35,985 nt of DNA from Chitinophagales bacterium (GCA_025455685.1 JALOMB010000014.1:1-35985); one strand, 5' to 3'. Shown: positions 7,735 to 16,326, counted from the first letter of the stretch. A program made the numbers and translations. The notes: generated by a model not told the origin, from the sequence alone.

Positions 7735-8886
7735 TTAATCTCCTAAATACAGAAATACATTGACACTCATAGTTCTTGGTGTAATCACTATAGGCTGTTG
7801 GGTAGCATCAGTGTTGATTCTAACCGTACCGGTAATCGTATGATTGTGTTCTCCACGTGTATCCGTCCAAACGTTTCCTACATCCACAGTATGATTGTGA
7901 TTGCCATTCCAATCTGAACCTCTATTTGTAGCATCTCTTCTAGCTGGTCCACCTCCTTGAATTCCAACCCAACCCACTGTACCACAGCACCCATCATCCC
8001 AATAGCCATGCTGATGATTTCCATCCGTTGATGTCCATCGATTCGTACCGCCTACATAATGATTATGATTTCCTGCATTTCCAGATGTAGCGTTAATAGG
8101 ATATGCGGTGGTAGGTAGCTGAAAAGTATTGATAATTCTGGTGTTTTGACCTACGAAAGCCCCGATAGGTGCGTTATTCTGTGATAAAATAGCATTGTCT
8201 GCATTCGGTATATTGGCACCGATACCAAGGAAATTTGCTATATTTTGCTGAGATGGCGTTAATGTATTGACTGCACGACCATCGAGTCTAATCCATCCGG
8301 AATGATCTACAGGCTGAAAGCCTAATTTGACATCCCCAAAATTTGGCTTGTAAGTATTTCTCCATACAGGCGCTTTGTCAGGTCCTGAGCTCGTGAGGAC
8401 TTGTCCGGCTGTACCAGGTAAATTATTGGGCATTAAGGCACCCGTAAATCTAATATTTCCATTTACATCTAAGGCTTGCTGCGGACTATTGGTGCCAATT
8501 CCTATTCGATTATTATTAGCATCAAGACTAAAGGTAGTCCCATCGACACTAAAGACATCGGTACCTGTAGCTAATACCCTAAATTTATTTGTATTGCTTA
8601 AATTGGCAATTGTAGTCAATCTATTGAGCGTACCGCCTAATTCGACTATTTTACCATTCATTGTCAAACCATTACCAGCCTGAGTGCTGTCTGAAGGCAG
8701 GTCTCTCCATGAGGCTAGTCCATTTGCATCAGACATGAGAACTTTGTTTGAAGAAGCACCAGGAAGAATAACTAATGAATCAATCCATTGTTGCTGCGCT
8801 TTGATTTCTTCTAAGCAAAAAAACAAACTTAGCAAAATTCCAAAAATCGCATGAAGTTTGTTAACCGTTCGTTTTTCTATATTCAT
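7735..8886 (-). CDS. Secreted tail-collar/fibre-tip-like protein, upstream paralogue
   Basis: 383 aa. A signal peptide ends at about residue 30 (EEIKA before QQQW). It shares the whole plan of its downstream neighbour: an IDSLVILPGASSNKVLMSDA start, RIGIGTNSPQQALDVNGNI at 127-145, FGDVKLGFQPVDHSGWIRLDG at 183-203, and histidine sites HNH at 274-276, HQH at 291-293, HNH at 330-332 and HNH at 347-349, around YWDDGCCGTVGW, ending NVFLYLGD. One HNH has become HQH. The two proteins align along their length, so they arose by tandem duplication. No T9SS sorting domain is visible at either C-terminus. This is the first gene of a three-gene minus-strand operon with the Skp-like gene at the end. Whether it forms a surface fibre is inferred from the family only. 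Confidence 0.75.
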   Translation of the reverse strand: MNIEKRTVNKLHAIFGILLSLFFCLEEIKAQQQWIDSLVILPGASSNKVLMSDANGLASWRDLPSDSTQAGNGLTMNGKIVELGGTLNRLTTIANLSNTNKFRVLATGTDVFSVDGTTFSLDANNNRIGIGTNSPQQALDVNGNIRFTGALMPNNLPGTAGQVLTSSGPDKAPVWRNTYKPNFGDVKLGFQPVDHSGWIRLDGRAVNTLTPSQQNIANFLGIGANIPNADNAILSQNNAPIGAFVGQNTRIINTFQLPTTAYPINATSGNAGNHNHYVGGTNRWTSTDGNHQHGYWDDGCCGTVGWVGIQGGGPARRDATNRGSDWNGNHNHTVDVGNVWTDTRGEHNHTITGTVRINTDATQQPIVITPRTMSVNVFLYLGD

Positions 8887-8930
8887 GTAAGCGAATTTAG
8901 TAATATTAGTTCAAAAATTATGCCAATCTT

Positions 8931-8958
8931 ATTGACACTATAATATTGACACTATAAT
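8931..8958. repeat. Exact tandem duplication of a 14-base unit (ATTGACACTATAAT x2)
   Basis: The unit ATTGACACTATAAT occurs twice back to back between the divergent 8886 (minus) and 9022 (plus) genes. Each copy contains TTGACA and TATAAT, so the first TTGACA and the second TATAAT lie 15 bases apart. This looks like a classical sigma-70 promoter, but Bacteroidota use other boxes, so the resemblance may be accidental. Confidence 0.85.
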
Positions 8959-8988
8959 ATTTTAATGGCAAAGCTAATGAATTTTTTT

Positions 8989-8996
8989 TATCTTTG
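8989..8996 (+). promoter_or_regulatory. Bacteroidota -7 box (TATCTTTG) for the hydroxylase gene
   Basis: TATCTTTG is an exact match to TAnnTTTG and ends 25 bases before the ATG at 9022. It lies inside the open frame that starts at an ATG at 8965, which argues against that upstream start. Confidence 0.6.
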
Positions 8997-9021
8997 TATT
9001 TTATATTCAAACTCGATAATC

Positions 9022-9840
9022 ATGGATGTCTTTATTAATTTCTTCGCTAACATGACTTCTTTGCAGAAATTCTCTTGGATTTTATTTAGTATTACCCTAA
9101 CTTGGCTTTTGGAATTTCTCTGGCCTAGAATGAATTATTCAATAAATAAAATCAAACACGCTAGCGTAAATTTAGCTTTCTTATGTACTTCAATTATTTT
9201 AAATTTCTTGATTTTGGCGCTTACAGCTCGTGTATATATATGGATAGAAGACCATAAAATAGGCCTGCTCAACCAATTTAATCTGCCTTGGTATTTGGTA
9301 TTGCTCATTTCTGTGCTCGTTTTGGATTTAGTGGCACAGTGGTTTGCTCATTTTGTACTGCATCGATACAAATATCTTTGGAAATTTCATGTGATTCATC
9401 ACAGCGATGCATATTTAGACGCAACTTCGGGCACTAGGCATCATCCTGGTGATTATTTTATAAGAGAAATTTTCACATTACTCGTTGTTTTAGCCTTAGG
9501 CGTTCCCCTTTACGTTAGTATATTTTATAGAATGCTCACGGTATTGTTTACTTATTTGACCCATGGAAATTTTAGCATGCCATTATCTATAGATAAGGCG
9601 TTAAGCTACGTATTCGTAACCCCTAATGTTCATAAGTTTCATCATCATTTTGAACGCCCTTGGACAGATTCTAATTATGGCAATGTATTTACTTTTTGGG
9701 ATAGACTTTTCGGTACATTTGTCTATGAAAATCCAGAAGATATTATTTTTGGCGTCGATGTAGTAGATGCGGAAAAAACCAATGACCTTAAATATCAAAT
9801 GCTTTTGCCTTTTGATAAGAATCTAAAAACAGATTACTGA
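9022..9840 (+). CDS. Sterol desaturase/fatty acid hydroxylase superfamily membrane protein
   Basis: 272 aa from the ATG at 9022; the frame can be read from 8965, but the -7 box at 8989-8996 lies within that extension, so 9022 is preferred. Four to five hydrophobic segments span the N-terminal half. The family's histidine clusters for the di-iron centre are all present: HFVLHRYKYLWKFHVIHHSD (HxxxH, then HxxHH) at about 113-132, TRHHPGD shortly after, HGNFSMP about 180, and HKFHHHFERPWTDSNYGN about 202-219. The C-terminal FTFWDRLFGTFV is also typical. Family members hydroxylate or desaturate lipids at the membrane using O2 and iron. The particular lipid substrate cannot be told. The gene stands alone, divergent from the tail-fibre-like operon. 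Confidence 0.85.
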   Translation: MDVFINFFANMTSLQKFSWILFSITLTWLLEFLWPRMNYSINKIKHASVNLAFLCTSIILNFLILALTARVYIWIEDHKIGLLNQFNLPWYLVLLISVLVLDLVAQWFAHFVLHRYKYLWKFHVIHHSDAYLDATSGTRHHPGDYFIREIFTLLVVLALGVPLYVSIFYRMLTVLFTYLTHGNFSMPLSIDKALSYVFVTPNVHKFHHHFERPWTDSNYGNVFTFWDRLFGTFVYENPEDIIFGVDVVDAEKTNDLKYQMLLPFDKNLKTDY

Positions 9841-9915
9841 TTGATTTATTCGGCTCTTCATAGGCATTATCTTTTAAAAAAATCGAAAAATTAAGCGTAC
9901 ATAATTTTTTTTATT

Positions 9916-9923
9916 TATCTTTG
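9916..9923 (+). promoter_or_regulatory. Bacteroidota -7 box (TATCTTTG) for the subtilase-recJ-lptB operon
   Basis: TATCTTTG is an exact TAnnTTTG match, 106 bases before the ATG at 10030. It implies a leader of about 100 bases. The 9841-10029 gap otherwise holds no gene and no obvious hairpin. Confidence 0.5.
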
Positions 9924-10029
9924 TATGGGTTAAAATGGTCATATCCAAAATTAACCTAAAACGCTGAGATAATATTATTGAACCAAAATAGTTTTATAAG
10001 AACTGGGCATTTCTCCTAAATATATTAAC

Positions 10030-11631
10030 ATGATTCGATTAGCATTTAGTTTACTTATACTTTTTTTTGCTGTAGTTGCAAATGCTCAAATTTGTCCTAT
10101 TTACAAATATAAATTTCTTACTCCTAGAAAAATTATTGTTCAAACGAATACACATATCGACAAGTTTGAAGTCCCTCAAGGCTATCAAATTCTCAAAGTA
10201 GATAAACTAGTACCTAAGCTCAATATCTATTTAATCGAACTCAATAAAACGATTAGTCAAGCAGATTTTCTTTCTTCAAACCAATCCGTTATCTCTTTTT
10301 CATATGACAAACCCCTAAAACAGCGTAGTTTAAACCCAAATGATTCTCTTTTTTCTCGGCAAGATTTCCTTAAAAAAGAGTTTATCTATATGAATCAAAC
10401 CGCTTATGGCATCAATGCTATAGAGGCATGGAATTATAATATTGTGCCAGTGAATTTTCGTGGAGACAGTATGGTTTGTGCCCTGATAGATTTTTATTTT
10501 GACAGTAGTTTGCTCGATGTTCGCTATATTACCAATAAGAATGAAATTCCCTTCAACAATTTAGATGATGACAACAATGGATATGTAGATGATTATCAAG
10601 GATATAACGCAACTTTAAACTCAGGCAAAATCAATTCAATTCCTTATGAAACACATGGTAATGCAACTGCAAGCGTTTTAGGTGCCATAGCCAACAATGT
10701 TACTTTTGGTGTTGGGGTCGCTCCTAATGCATCAATTCTGCCTGTAGTCATTAACGGGCATGTATCTGATTTACTCAAAGGCTATCAATATGTCTATGAT
10801 ATGAGAAGAATATATGATTCTACCAACGGAGCGCAAGGTTTATATATTGTTACATTGAATGTATCTTTGGGCACTTCGGGAAAAGAGCAGGATCAACCTA
10901 TTTGGTGTGCCATGCATGATCTTTTGGGTGAAATTGGAATTATCACCGTAGCCTCAGCAGAAAATAACTACTTTGACATTGACAAAATGGGATCACTTCC
11001 CGAAAGTTGTTCTAGTCCTTATCTCATCACGGTAGGTGGGGCAACGCCTTTTCGCAATTTCGATAGAACTAGTGCTTATGGAAAAGAAACAGTCGATGTA
11101 CTGACCTATGGCTCTAGAGTTCAGGCTAGTGATGGGAGATTTTTTTATACTCATTCAGGAAATTCTTTTGGTGCCCCACAGGTCGCAGGCTTAATTTCCT
11201 TGATGTATAGCAATTTGACTAGATTGCCCATAGAAAGCATGAAAAGCAGAGATTTAGCCCTAAAACTAAAAGATATCATTTTACAAAACGGCTATTTCAA
11301 ACCAAGTCTTCTCGATACGTGTAAAACAGGTCGAATTATTGAGTTTAATTCTATACTCAAAGCCACCAAAGAATTTACGGATAGTTACGCGCATTTGATC
11401 ACTCCAGAAATCGAAAAGCAATCTTTAGAAATTGATTTTGATGAATCACAGATTAGATTTATGGGCATTAAATCAACAGTAGAAGTTCGAATATTTGATT
11501 TGATGGGAAGAAATATATATCAAGATAAAATCTCTATTGCTAAACCATTTATCGATATACAACGACGCGGAACTCTTCTCATAGAGGTAGATATGGGAAA
11601 TGAATCCTTTAGAAAAAAAATTCATCGATAA
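10030..11631 (+). CDS. Secreted S8 (subtilisin-like) peptidase with T9SS type A sorting end
   Basis: 533 aa. A signal peptide ends at residues 18-20 (VANAQ). The catalytic triad is visible: Asp154 (VCALIDFYFDSS), His209 (ETHGNATASVLGA) and Ser379 (GNSFGAPQVAG), with an oxyanion Asn in SAENN at about 312. The segment NLDDDNNGYVDDYQGYN near 177-193 is the calcium-like insert seen in Bacteroidota S8 proteins. The last 70 residues (VEVRIFDLMGRNIY to KKIHR) form a type A C-terminal sorting domain, so export by the type IX system is predicted. Residues are atypical (N in place of T before the serine; D-F-Y after the Asp). The start of recJ is directly after the stop, so the protease heads an operon with recJ and lptB. 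The substrate is unknown. Confidence 0.85.
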   Translation: MIRLAFSLLILFFAVVANAQICPIYKYKFLTPRKIIVQTNTHIDKFEVPQGYQILKVDKLVPKLNIYLIELNKTISQADFLSSNQSVISFSYDKPLKQRSLNPNDSLFSRQDFLKKEFIYMNQTAYGINAIEAWNYNIVPVNFRGDSMVCALIDFYFDSSLLDVRYITNKNEIPFNNLDDDNNGYVDDYQGYNATLNSGKINSIPYETHGNATASVLGAIANNVTFGVGVAPNASILPVVINGHVSDLLKGYQYVYDMRRIYDSTNGAQGLYIVTLNVSLGTSGKEQDQPIWCAMHDLLGEIGIITVASAENNYFDIDKMGSLPESCSSPYLITVGGATPFRNFDRTSAYGKETVDVLTYGSRVQASDGRFFYTHSGNSFGAPQVAGLISLMYSNLTRLPIESMKSRDLALKLKDIILQNGYFKPSLLDTCKTGRIIEFNSILKATKEFTDSYAHLITPEIEKQSLEIDFDESQIRFMGIKSTVEVRIFDLMGRNIYQDKISIAKPFIDIQRRGTLLIEVDMGNESFRKKIHR

Positions 11632-13338
11632 ATGTCTCATAACATAAAATGGGTTCTAAAAGAATTTGACAAGCAAAAATCTAGTTTGCTTCATAGTCAA
11701 TTAAAAATTAATCCAATTTTCTGTGACTTATTGATTCAGAGAGGCATAGAGACTTATGACCAAGCCAAAAGTTTCTTTCGTCCTAGCCTAAATCAACTCT
11801 ATGACCCATTTCTCATGAAAGATATGGACAAAGCAGTTTCAAGAATTCAGCAAGCTATTCTGCAAGGTCAGAAAATTTTGATCTATGGTGACTATGACGT
11901 AGATGGGACTACTTCGGTATCATTGGTATATTTATTTCTTAAAAAAATTTATAGCAAGCTTGATTTCTATATCCCTGATAGACACTCTGAGGGTTATGGG
12001 ATATCATTACAAGGAATTCAATATGCTCAGAAAGAAGAAGCGTCTTTAATTATAGCGCTAGACTGTGGTATTACGGCAATTGAGCAGTCAAAACTCTGTA
12101 AGACTTATGGTATAGATCTAATTATTTGTGATCATCATAACCCTGGGCCAGAAATTCCAGATGCATATGCTATTCTAAATCCTAAACAGAATGATTGTAG
12201 TTATCCTTTCAAGGAGCTGAGTGGATGTGGAGTAGGCTATAAACTTATTTCTGGCTTTGCGCAAAAATTTGATATGGATTCGTTTAGTCATGAATCCTTA
12301 CTTGATTTAGTAGCTGTTTCGATAGCTTCTGATATAGTGCCTATAGAAGATGAGAATAGAATTTTAGCTTATTTTGGCTTAAAAAAATTAAATGATAACC
12401 CTAGCTCAGGACTCAAAAAAATCATAGAAAATATTGGCTATTCAGATAAACTCATTACAATATCAAATATTGTATTTAGTATTGGCCCTCGTATTAATGC
12501 ACCAGGAAGGGTCACACATGCTAAGGCGTCGGTAGAACTCCTGATTTCTGAAGATGAGCATGCCAATATTGGGCTATACAAAGATATAGACGTCCAAAAC
12601 GAATCTAGACGTGCAGCTGATAAACAAATTACCTCTGAAGCCATAGAGTTATTTGATGAAAAATCACTGAATCATAAATCCTCAATTGTTTTAGCAAACA
12701 AGCATTGGCATAAGGGTGTAATCGGTATTGTCGCTTCTCGAATAGTCAGTCGATATTATAAACCAACTATTATTTTTACTGAGTCTGAACCAGGCTTCTT
12801 CGCAGGGTCGGCACGGTCAATAAAAGGATTCAATATTTATGAGGCACTCAAAGCATGTCAAAGCCATATCTTTCAATTTGGTGGTCATGATTTCGCTGCC
12901 GGGCTTACCATTAAAGCAGAAAATCTAAAAGAATTTATCGTAGATTTCGAATCCTATGCTGCCAAGCACATCACTGACGATATAAAATTTCCTAAAATTG
13001 AGCTCGATGCTTGTCTCGAATTAGAAAGAATAGATGATGATTTCTATAAGATTTTAGTAGAGTTCGAGCCATTTGGCCCCAAGAATATGAAGCCCATTTT
13101 TTATACCAAAATGGTTAAAACTACCAAAAAAAGTTATGTAATCAAGGATATGCATCTCAAACTAGAGTTAGAAAATCAAAACGGATATAAAATTAATGCC
13201 ATTTTTTTTAATGCAGCTGAAGATTTTCCATTAGAAACTCTAGAAAATAGATGGCTTCATATCTGTTTTCATTTAGATAAGAATCAACTGAGAAATGAAA
13301 TAAATGTTGAGTTAATGGATATCAAATTTGCTACATGA
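11632..13338 (+). CDS. recJ: Single-stranded-DNA 5'-3' exonuclease RecJ
   Basis: 568 aa, standard length for the family. The DHH-superfamily motifs appear in order: [10 protein letters not shown] at 86-95 (motif I), ALDCGIT, then CDHHNPG at about 166-172 (the DHH), [16 protein letters not shown] at 233-248, INAPGR near 290, VIGIVASRI, and [10 protein letters not shown] near 417-426 in the DHHA1 domain. A C-terminal OB-fold segment with EFEPFGPKN-type sequence follows. RecJ degrades single-stranded DNA during recombination and mismatch repair, using divalent metal held by the aspartates and DHH. The ATG follows the subtilase stop with no gap, and the stop overlaps lptB by 4 bases (ATGA). Confidence 0.95.
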   Translation: MSHNIKWVLKEFDKQKSSLLHSQLKINPIFCDLLIQRGIETYDQAKSFFRPSLNQLYDPFLMKDMDKAVSRIQQAILQGQKILIYGDYDVDGTTSVSLVYLFLKKIYSKLDFYIPDRHSEGYGISLQGIQYAQKEEASLIIALDCGITAIEQSKLCKTYGIDLIICDHHNPGPEIPDAYAILNPKQNDCSYPFKELSGCGVGYKLISGFAQKFDMDSFSHESLLDLVAVSIASDIVPIEDENRILAYFGLKKLNDNPSSGLKKIIENIGYSDKLITISNIVFSIGPRINAPGRVTHAKASVELLISEDEHANIGLYKDIDVQNESRRAADKQITSEAIELFDEKSLNHKSSIVLANKHWHKGVIGIVASRIVSRYYKPTIIFTESEPGFFAGSARSIKGFNIYEALKACQSHIFQFGGHDFAAGLTIKAENLKEFIVDFESYAAKHITDDIKFPKIELDACLELERIDDDFYKILVEFEPFGPKNMKPIFYTKMVKTTKKSYVIKDMHLKLELENQNGYKINAIFFNAAEDFPLETLENRWLHICFHLDKNQLRNEINVELMDIKFAT

Positions 13339-14069
13339 TCAAACTCGAAACCAAAGGTCTAGTCAAACAATACGGAGAAAAAAAAGTGGTGAACGATGTA
13401 TCTATAGAAGTATCGCAAGGTGAAATCGTTGGGCTGCTAGGGCCTAATGGTGCTGGAAAAACTACGACTTTCTATATGACTGTAGGACTTATCAAACCTG
13501 ACCAAGGACGAGTACTCTATGAAAATCAGGAAATCACCAAACTTCCTATGTATAAACGAGCACAGCTTGGGATTGGTTATTTACCACAGGAACCATCAAT
13601 TTTCAGAAAATTATCTGTAGAAAACAATATAATGGCCGTTCTGGAATTAGTAGAAAAAGATAAAGCCGTTCAAAAAAGACGATTAGAGGAAATCTTAGAA
13701 GAGTTTCGTCTGACTCATGTGCGAAAATCAATAGGCAATGTCTTATCTGGAGGCGAAAGAAGAAGGACTGAAGTCGCACGAGCCTTGGCTACTAACCCTA
13801 AGTTTATTTTACTCGATGAGCCTTTTGCGAACATTGACCCTATAGCTGTAGAAGATATCCAAGAAATTGTAATCCATTTAAAAAATAAAAATATTGGGGT
13901 ACTCATCACAGACCATAATGTTCAAGAAACACTTTCTATAATTCATAGAGCTTATTTGCTTTTTGAAGGAAAAATTCTTAAAACAGGCACCGCAAGAGAA
14001 CTTGCCGAGGACCCAGAAGTCAAAAGAGTTTATTTAGGACAAAATTTTGAATTTAAACCAAGGGCTTAA
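13335..14069 (+). CDS. lptB: LPS export ABC transporter ATP-binding protein LptB
   Basis: 244 aa. The Walker A motif [10 protein letters not shown] is at about 36-45, the Q-loop region is near [19 protein letters not shown], the signature [16 protein letters not shown] is at about 137-152, and the Walker [20 protein letters not shown] is at 158-176, followed by the H-loop [11 protein letters not shown]. The FANIDPIAV sequence and [13 protein letters not shown] are hallmarks of LptB. LptB powers transport of lipopolysaccharide from the inner membrane to the outer membrane with LptF/G, which are not in this window. It overlaps recJ by 4 bases and converges on the next gene with 6 bases between stops. 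Confidence 0.95.
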   Translation: MIKLETKGLVKQYGEKKVVNDVSIEVSQGEIVGLLGPNGAGKTTTFYMTVGLIKPDQGRVLYENQEITKLPMYKRAQLGIGYLPQEPSIFRKLSVENNIMAVLELVEKDKAVQKRRLEEILEEFRLTHVRKSIGNVLSGGERRRTEVARALATNPKFILLDEPFANIDPIAVEDIQEIVIHLKNKNIGVLITDHNVQETLSIIHRAYLLFEGKILKTGTARELAEDPEVKRVYLGQNFEFKPRA

Positions 14070-14075
14070 AATCTT

Positions 14076-15470
14076 CTAATCTACAATCTTACCACCTTTT
14101 AGCTTCTCTGTAAGGGCCAAGAATGCTTCTATCTCATTGTCTCTAAGTAGTTTGGCTTGAGATGGCCAGGTAGTCGGATCGTGAAAAGCAAACTTAGGAC
14201 CTGAATTTCGCAACATTTCTTGAATTAAATTTGCGTCTGTTTTTGCTAAATCACTAAATGAGAAGATATTATTCTGATTTAGTATTTTCTGAATAGCAGG
14301 ACCAATTCCTTCTACAAGCGTTAAATCGTTTTGCGTAAACGATTTTGGAAAACCTTTTATTGGTTTTTTAAGTTTAGTAATGTTTTTTTCATCTTCTTCA
14401 ATTTTCACCATTTTGCTTTCGTCAACTTCAGCTTTTGGAAGTTCTAAATCTATAGAAGGATTTTGGTTATTTTCATCATGAATAGTCCCTTGAAAATCTT
14501 TAGGTTTTATGGATAAATCTTCTTTTATCTCGACCTTTGGTGTTGATATATCCGCATTTACATCGATTTTATTAGGCTGAATAGATACATCTTCTTTTAT
14601 TTCTACTTTAGGCGTTGATAAGTCCGAATTTACATCGATTTTATTAGGCTGAATAGATACATCTTCTTTAATTTCTACTTTAGGCGTTGATAAATCCGCA
14701 TTTACGTCAATTTTATTAGGCTGAATAGATACATCTTCTTTTATCTCTACTTTTGGCGTTGATATATCTGCTGTTACGTCAATTTTATCCGAATGAATAG
14801 ATACATCTTCTTTTAACTCGACCTTTGGTGTTGATATATCTGCTGTTACGTCAATTTTATCCGAATGAATAGATACATCTTCTTTTATCTCTACTTTTGG
14901 CGTTGATAAATCAGCATTTACGTCTATGTTTTTAGTCTGTACCGATAAATCTTCTTTTAACTCGACCTTAGGCGTTGACAAATCTGCAGTTACGTCTATG
15001 TTTTTACTCTGTACCGATAAATCTTCTTTTAATTCGACCTTAGGCGTTGACAAATCTGCAGTTACGTCTATGTTTTTACTCTGTACCGATAAATTATCAT
15101 TTACCTTTACCGAAGGTGAATTAAAATCAATTTGATGAGACGAGTTTTGGTTTTTTATTTGTGCATTTGCAGCAACCTTGACATCTCTATCATCTAAGTC
15201 TACCTTAGGTTCGAACTTAAAAGCAGGAATATTTAACTGTTTTTCCAAATGCATCAAACGTGCATTAATTTCATCTAATCTATCTACAGAATCTTCCCCA
15301 GCTAGGTTTGAATTTAAAATAATTTCTCGTTTTCGAGTGTGACCGAGAAAATGTCGAAACAAAAAGCCGAGTAATGCCGCAATAAAAAGCATGAGAAAGA
15401 TCTCGATAGAGGCATCTGTTCTATCGTATCTAGCCAAAACTGAGTTTTCGAAAATAGCGAGAAGTTTCAT
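14076..15470 (-). CDS. Membrane-anchored repeat protein with C-terminal helix-hairpin-helix domain
   Basis: 464 aa, no family recognised for the whole protein. A transmembrane helix is at about 22-40 (IEIFLMLFIAALLGFLF) followed by basic residues (RHFLGHTRKREI), which predicts that the rest is cytoplasmic. A short coiled-coil-like stretch (about 63-80) leads to a region of eight 24-residue repeats, residues 129-320, built on IDVxADxSTPKVExKEDxS. A charged linker follows, then at about 385-464 a domain with LTLVEGIGPAIQKILNQNN and a NEIEAFLALTEKLKGGK end, the helix-hairpin-helix (EGIGP) type found in DNA-binding or protein-binding small domains. It overlaps nothing and lies downstream of an OmpA-domain gene (18-base gap) in the same direction. 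Function unknown; a link between membrane and nucleic acid is one inference. Confidence 0.7.
   Translation of the reverse strand: MKLLAIFENSVLARYDRTDASIEIFLMLFIAALLGFLFRHFLGHTRKREIILNSNLAGEDSVDRLDEINARLMHLEKQLNIPAFKFEPKVDLDDRDVKVAANAQIKNQNSSHQIDFNSPSVKVNDNLSVQSKNIDVTADLSTPKVELKEDLSVQSKNIDVTADLSTPKVELKEDLSVQTKNIDVNADLSTPKVEIKEDVSIHSDKIDVTADISTPKVELKEDVSIHSDKIDVTADISTPKVEIKEDVSIQPNKIDVNADLSTPKVEIKEDVSIQPNKIDVNSDLSTPKVEIKEDVSIQPNKIDVNADISTPKVEIKEDLSIKPKDFQGTIHDENNQNPSIDLELPKAEVDESKMVKIEEDEKNITKLKKPIKGFPKSFTQNDLTLVEGIGPAIQKILNQNNIFSFSDLAKTDANLIQEMLRNSGPKFAFHDPTTWPSQAKLLRDNEIEAFLALTEKLKGGKIVD
14511..15086 (-). repeat. Eight tandem 72-bp coding repeats (24 aa each)
   Basis: Within the minus-strand gene, residues 129-320 are eight 24-aa units, each 72 bp. 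They fall in homogenised groups: two with VQSKNIDVTADLS, one with VQTKNIDVNADLS, two with IHSDKIDVTADIS and three with IQPNKIDVN (A or S) D. Neighbouring copies differ by few bases, so recent unequal exchange is likely. Alternating hydrophobic residues suggest beta strands. Confidence 0.9.
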
Positions 15471-15488
15471 AAAATATGATTTAAAGAA

Positions 15489-16307
15489 TTATTGAATTTT
15501 AATTTCTACCCTTCTGTTTTGTTTCAGGGCTGCACTCGTTTTGACCGCAGGTTGCTCATCACCTACAGAGGATATTGAGATTATGTCTGAGGATACACCA
15601 TAGGATTGCATCTTAGACTTAAGATTTTCCGCTCTTTGATTGCTTAGCCATTTATTCGCGTTTTTATTCCCGGTTTTATCAGTATGACCTTCAAGCAAAA
15701 CAGAAGCATTGGAATCTTTGATTGAAGCACAAAGCTCTTTTAATTTCTTTTCTTCCATAGGATTCAAAGAAACCTTGGTCGCATTATAGTCAAAATATAT
15801 AGTCATAGCAACAGGAGCATTTAAGGGCTTCTGCAAAGAATCCTTTAGTTTGCTTTGACCTGAGCTGTCGAGATTCTTTTGGATAGCGGCTGAGTCAAGC
15901 ATTTTAGATTCTATAGATTTCCAAGAAAATGCTACACTAGGATATACTAAGTCTTTTGAGATATAATGACCAATATTTATTGAATCCCAATTGATACAAG
16001 TAAATTTAGACTTGAAATATGTTAATCTTCGATACGTAATACTCGAATCCTCGCTGCTATCTCTATAAAATATCAAGGAATAACCTAGCATCGATTGATA
16101 AACCTGACACAAAGAATCTACGTTTATACGTTTGTCTAAAACTAAGGTGTCTGAGCCTTTTAAAAAACCAAAAGTGTCTGAGACTTCAGCCGTTAATATA
16201 TTGTGGTCATTATTACACAAGCCTTTTATATTGCAGACGTAATAATTCCAACATAACGCAAAGAAAATCAACGTTAAGAGAAGCGTAATTTTTGCTTTGA
16301 TATTCAT
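15489..16307 (-). CDS. OmpA-like C-terminal domain protein
   Basis: 272 aa. An uncleaved or lipid-less hydrophobic N-terminus (residues 5-24) is followed by a unique region of about 140 residues with no recognised domain. The C-terminal 105 residues are a typical OmpA/peptidoglycan-binding domain: IYFDYNATKVSLNPMEEKKL at about 167-186, LLEGHTDKTGNKNANKWLS, NQRAENLKSKM near 222-236, and the end KQNRRVEIKIQ. The GHTDxxG and NxxLSxxRA-like blocks bind diaminopimelate in peptidoglycan. The protein is therefore likely to sit at the membrane and contact the cell wall. It is followed 18 bases on by the repeat/HhH gene, so the pair is likely co-transcribed from the box at 16327-16334. Confidence 0.8.
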   Translation of the reverse strand: MNIKAKITLLLTLIFFALCWNYYVCNIKGLCNNDHNILTAEVSDTFGFLKGSDTLVLDKRINVDSLCQVYQSMLGYSLIFYRDSSEDSSITYRRLTYFKSKFTCINWDSINIGHYISKDLVYPSVAFSWKSIESKMLDSAAIQKNLDSSGQSKLKDSLQKPLNAPVAMTIYFDYNATKVSLNPMEEKKLKELCASIKDSNASVLLEGHTDKTGNKNANKWLSNQRAENLKSKMQSYGVSSDIISISSVGDEQPAVKTSAALKQNRRVEIKIQ

Positions 16308-16326
16308 AATGAGTCAAAGATTTATG

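Noticed and set aside
8375-8683. Plus-strand 102-aa frame inside the upstream tail-fibre-like gene
   Set aside because: It lies fully antisense to a gene with a strong paralogue and has no start context or motif.
6580-8886. Prophage remnant because of tail-collar-like genes
   Set aside because: Both proteins have signal peptides and sit with a Skp chaperone between normal chromosomal genes; no capsid, portal, integrase or lysis gene is nearby.
14511-15086. CRISPR-like periodic array
   Set aside because: The repeats are contiguous 72-bp units in frame with no unique spacers and encode 24-residue protein units; there are no cas genes.
14926-15135. Plus-strand frame with internal repeats
   Set aside because: It is the antisense image of the 72-bp repeats in the minus-strand gene, which has a coherent membrane-repeat-HhH design.
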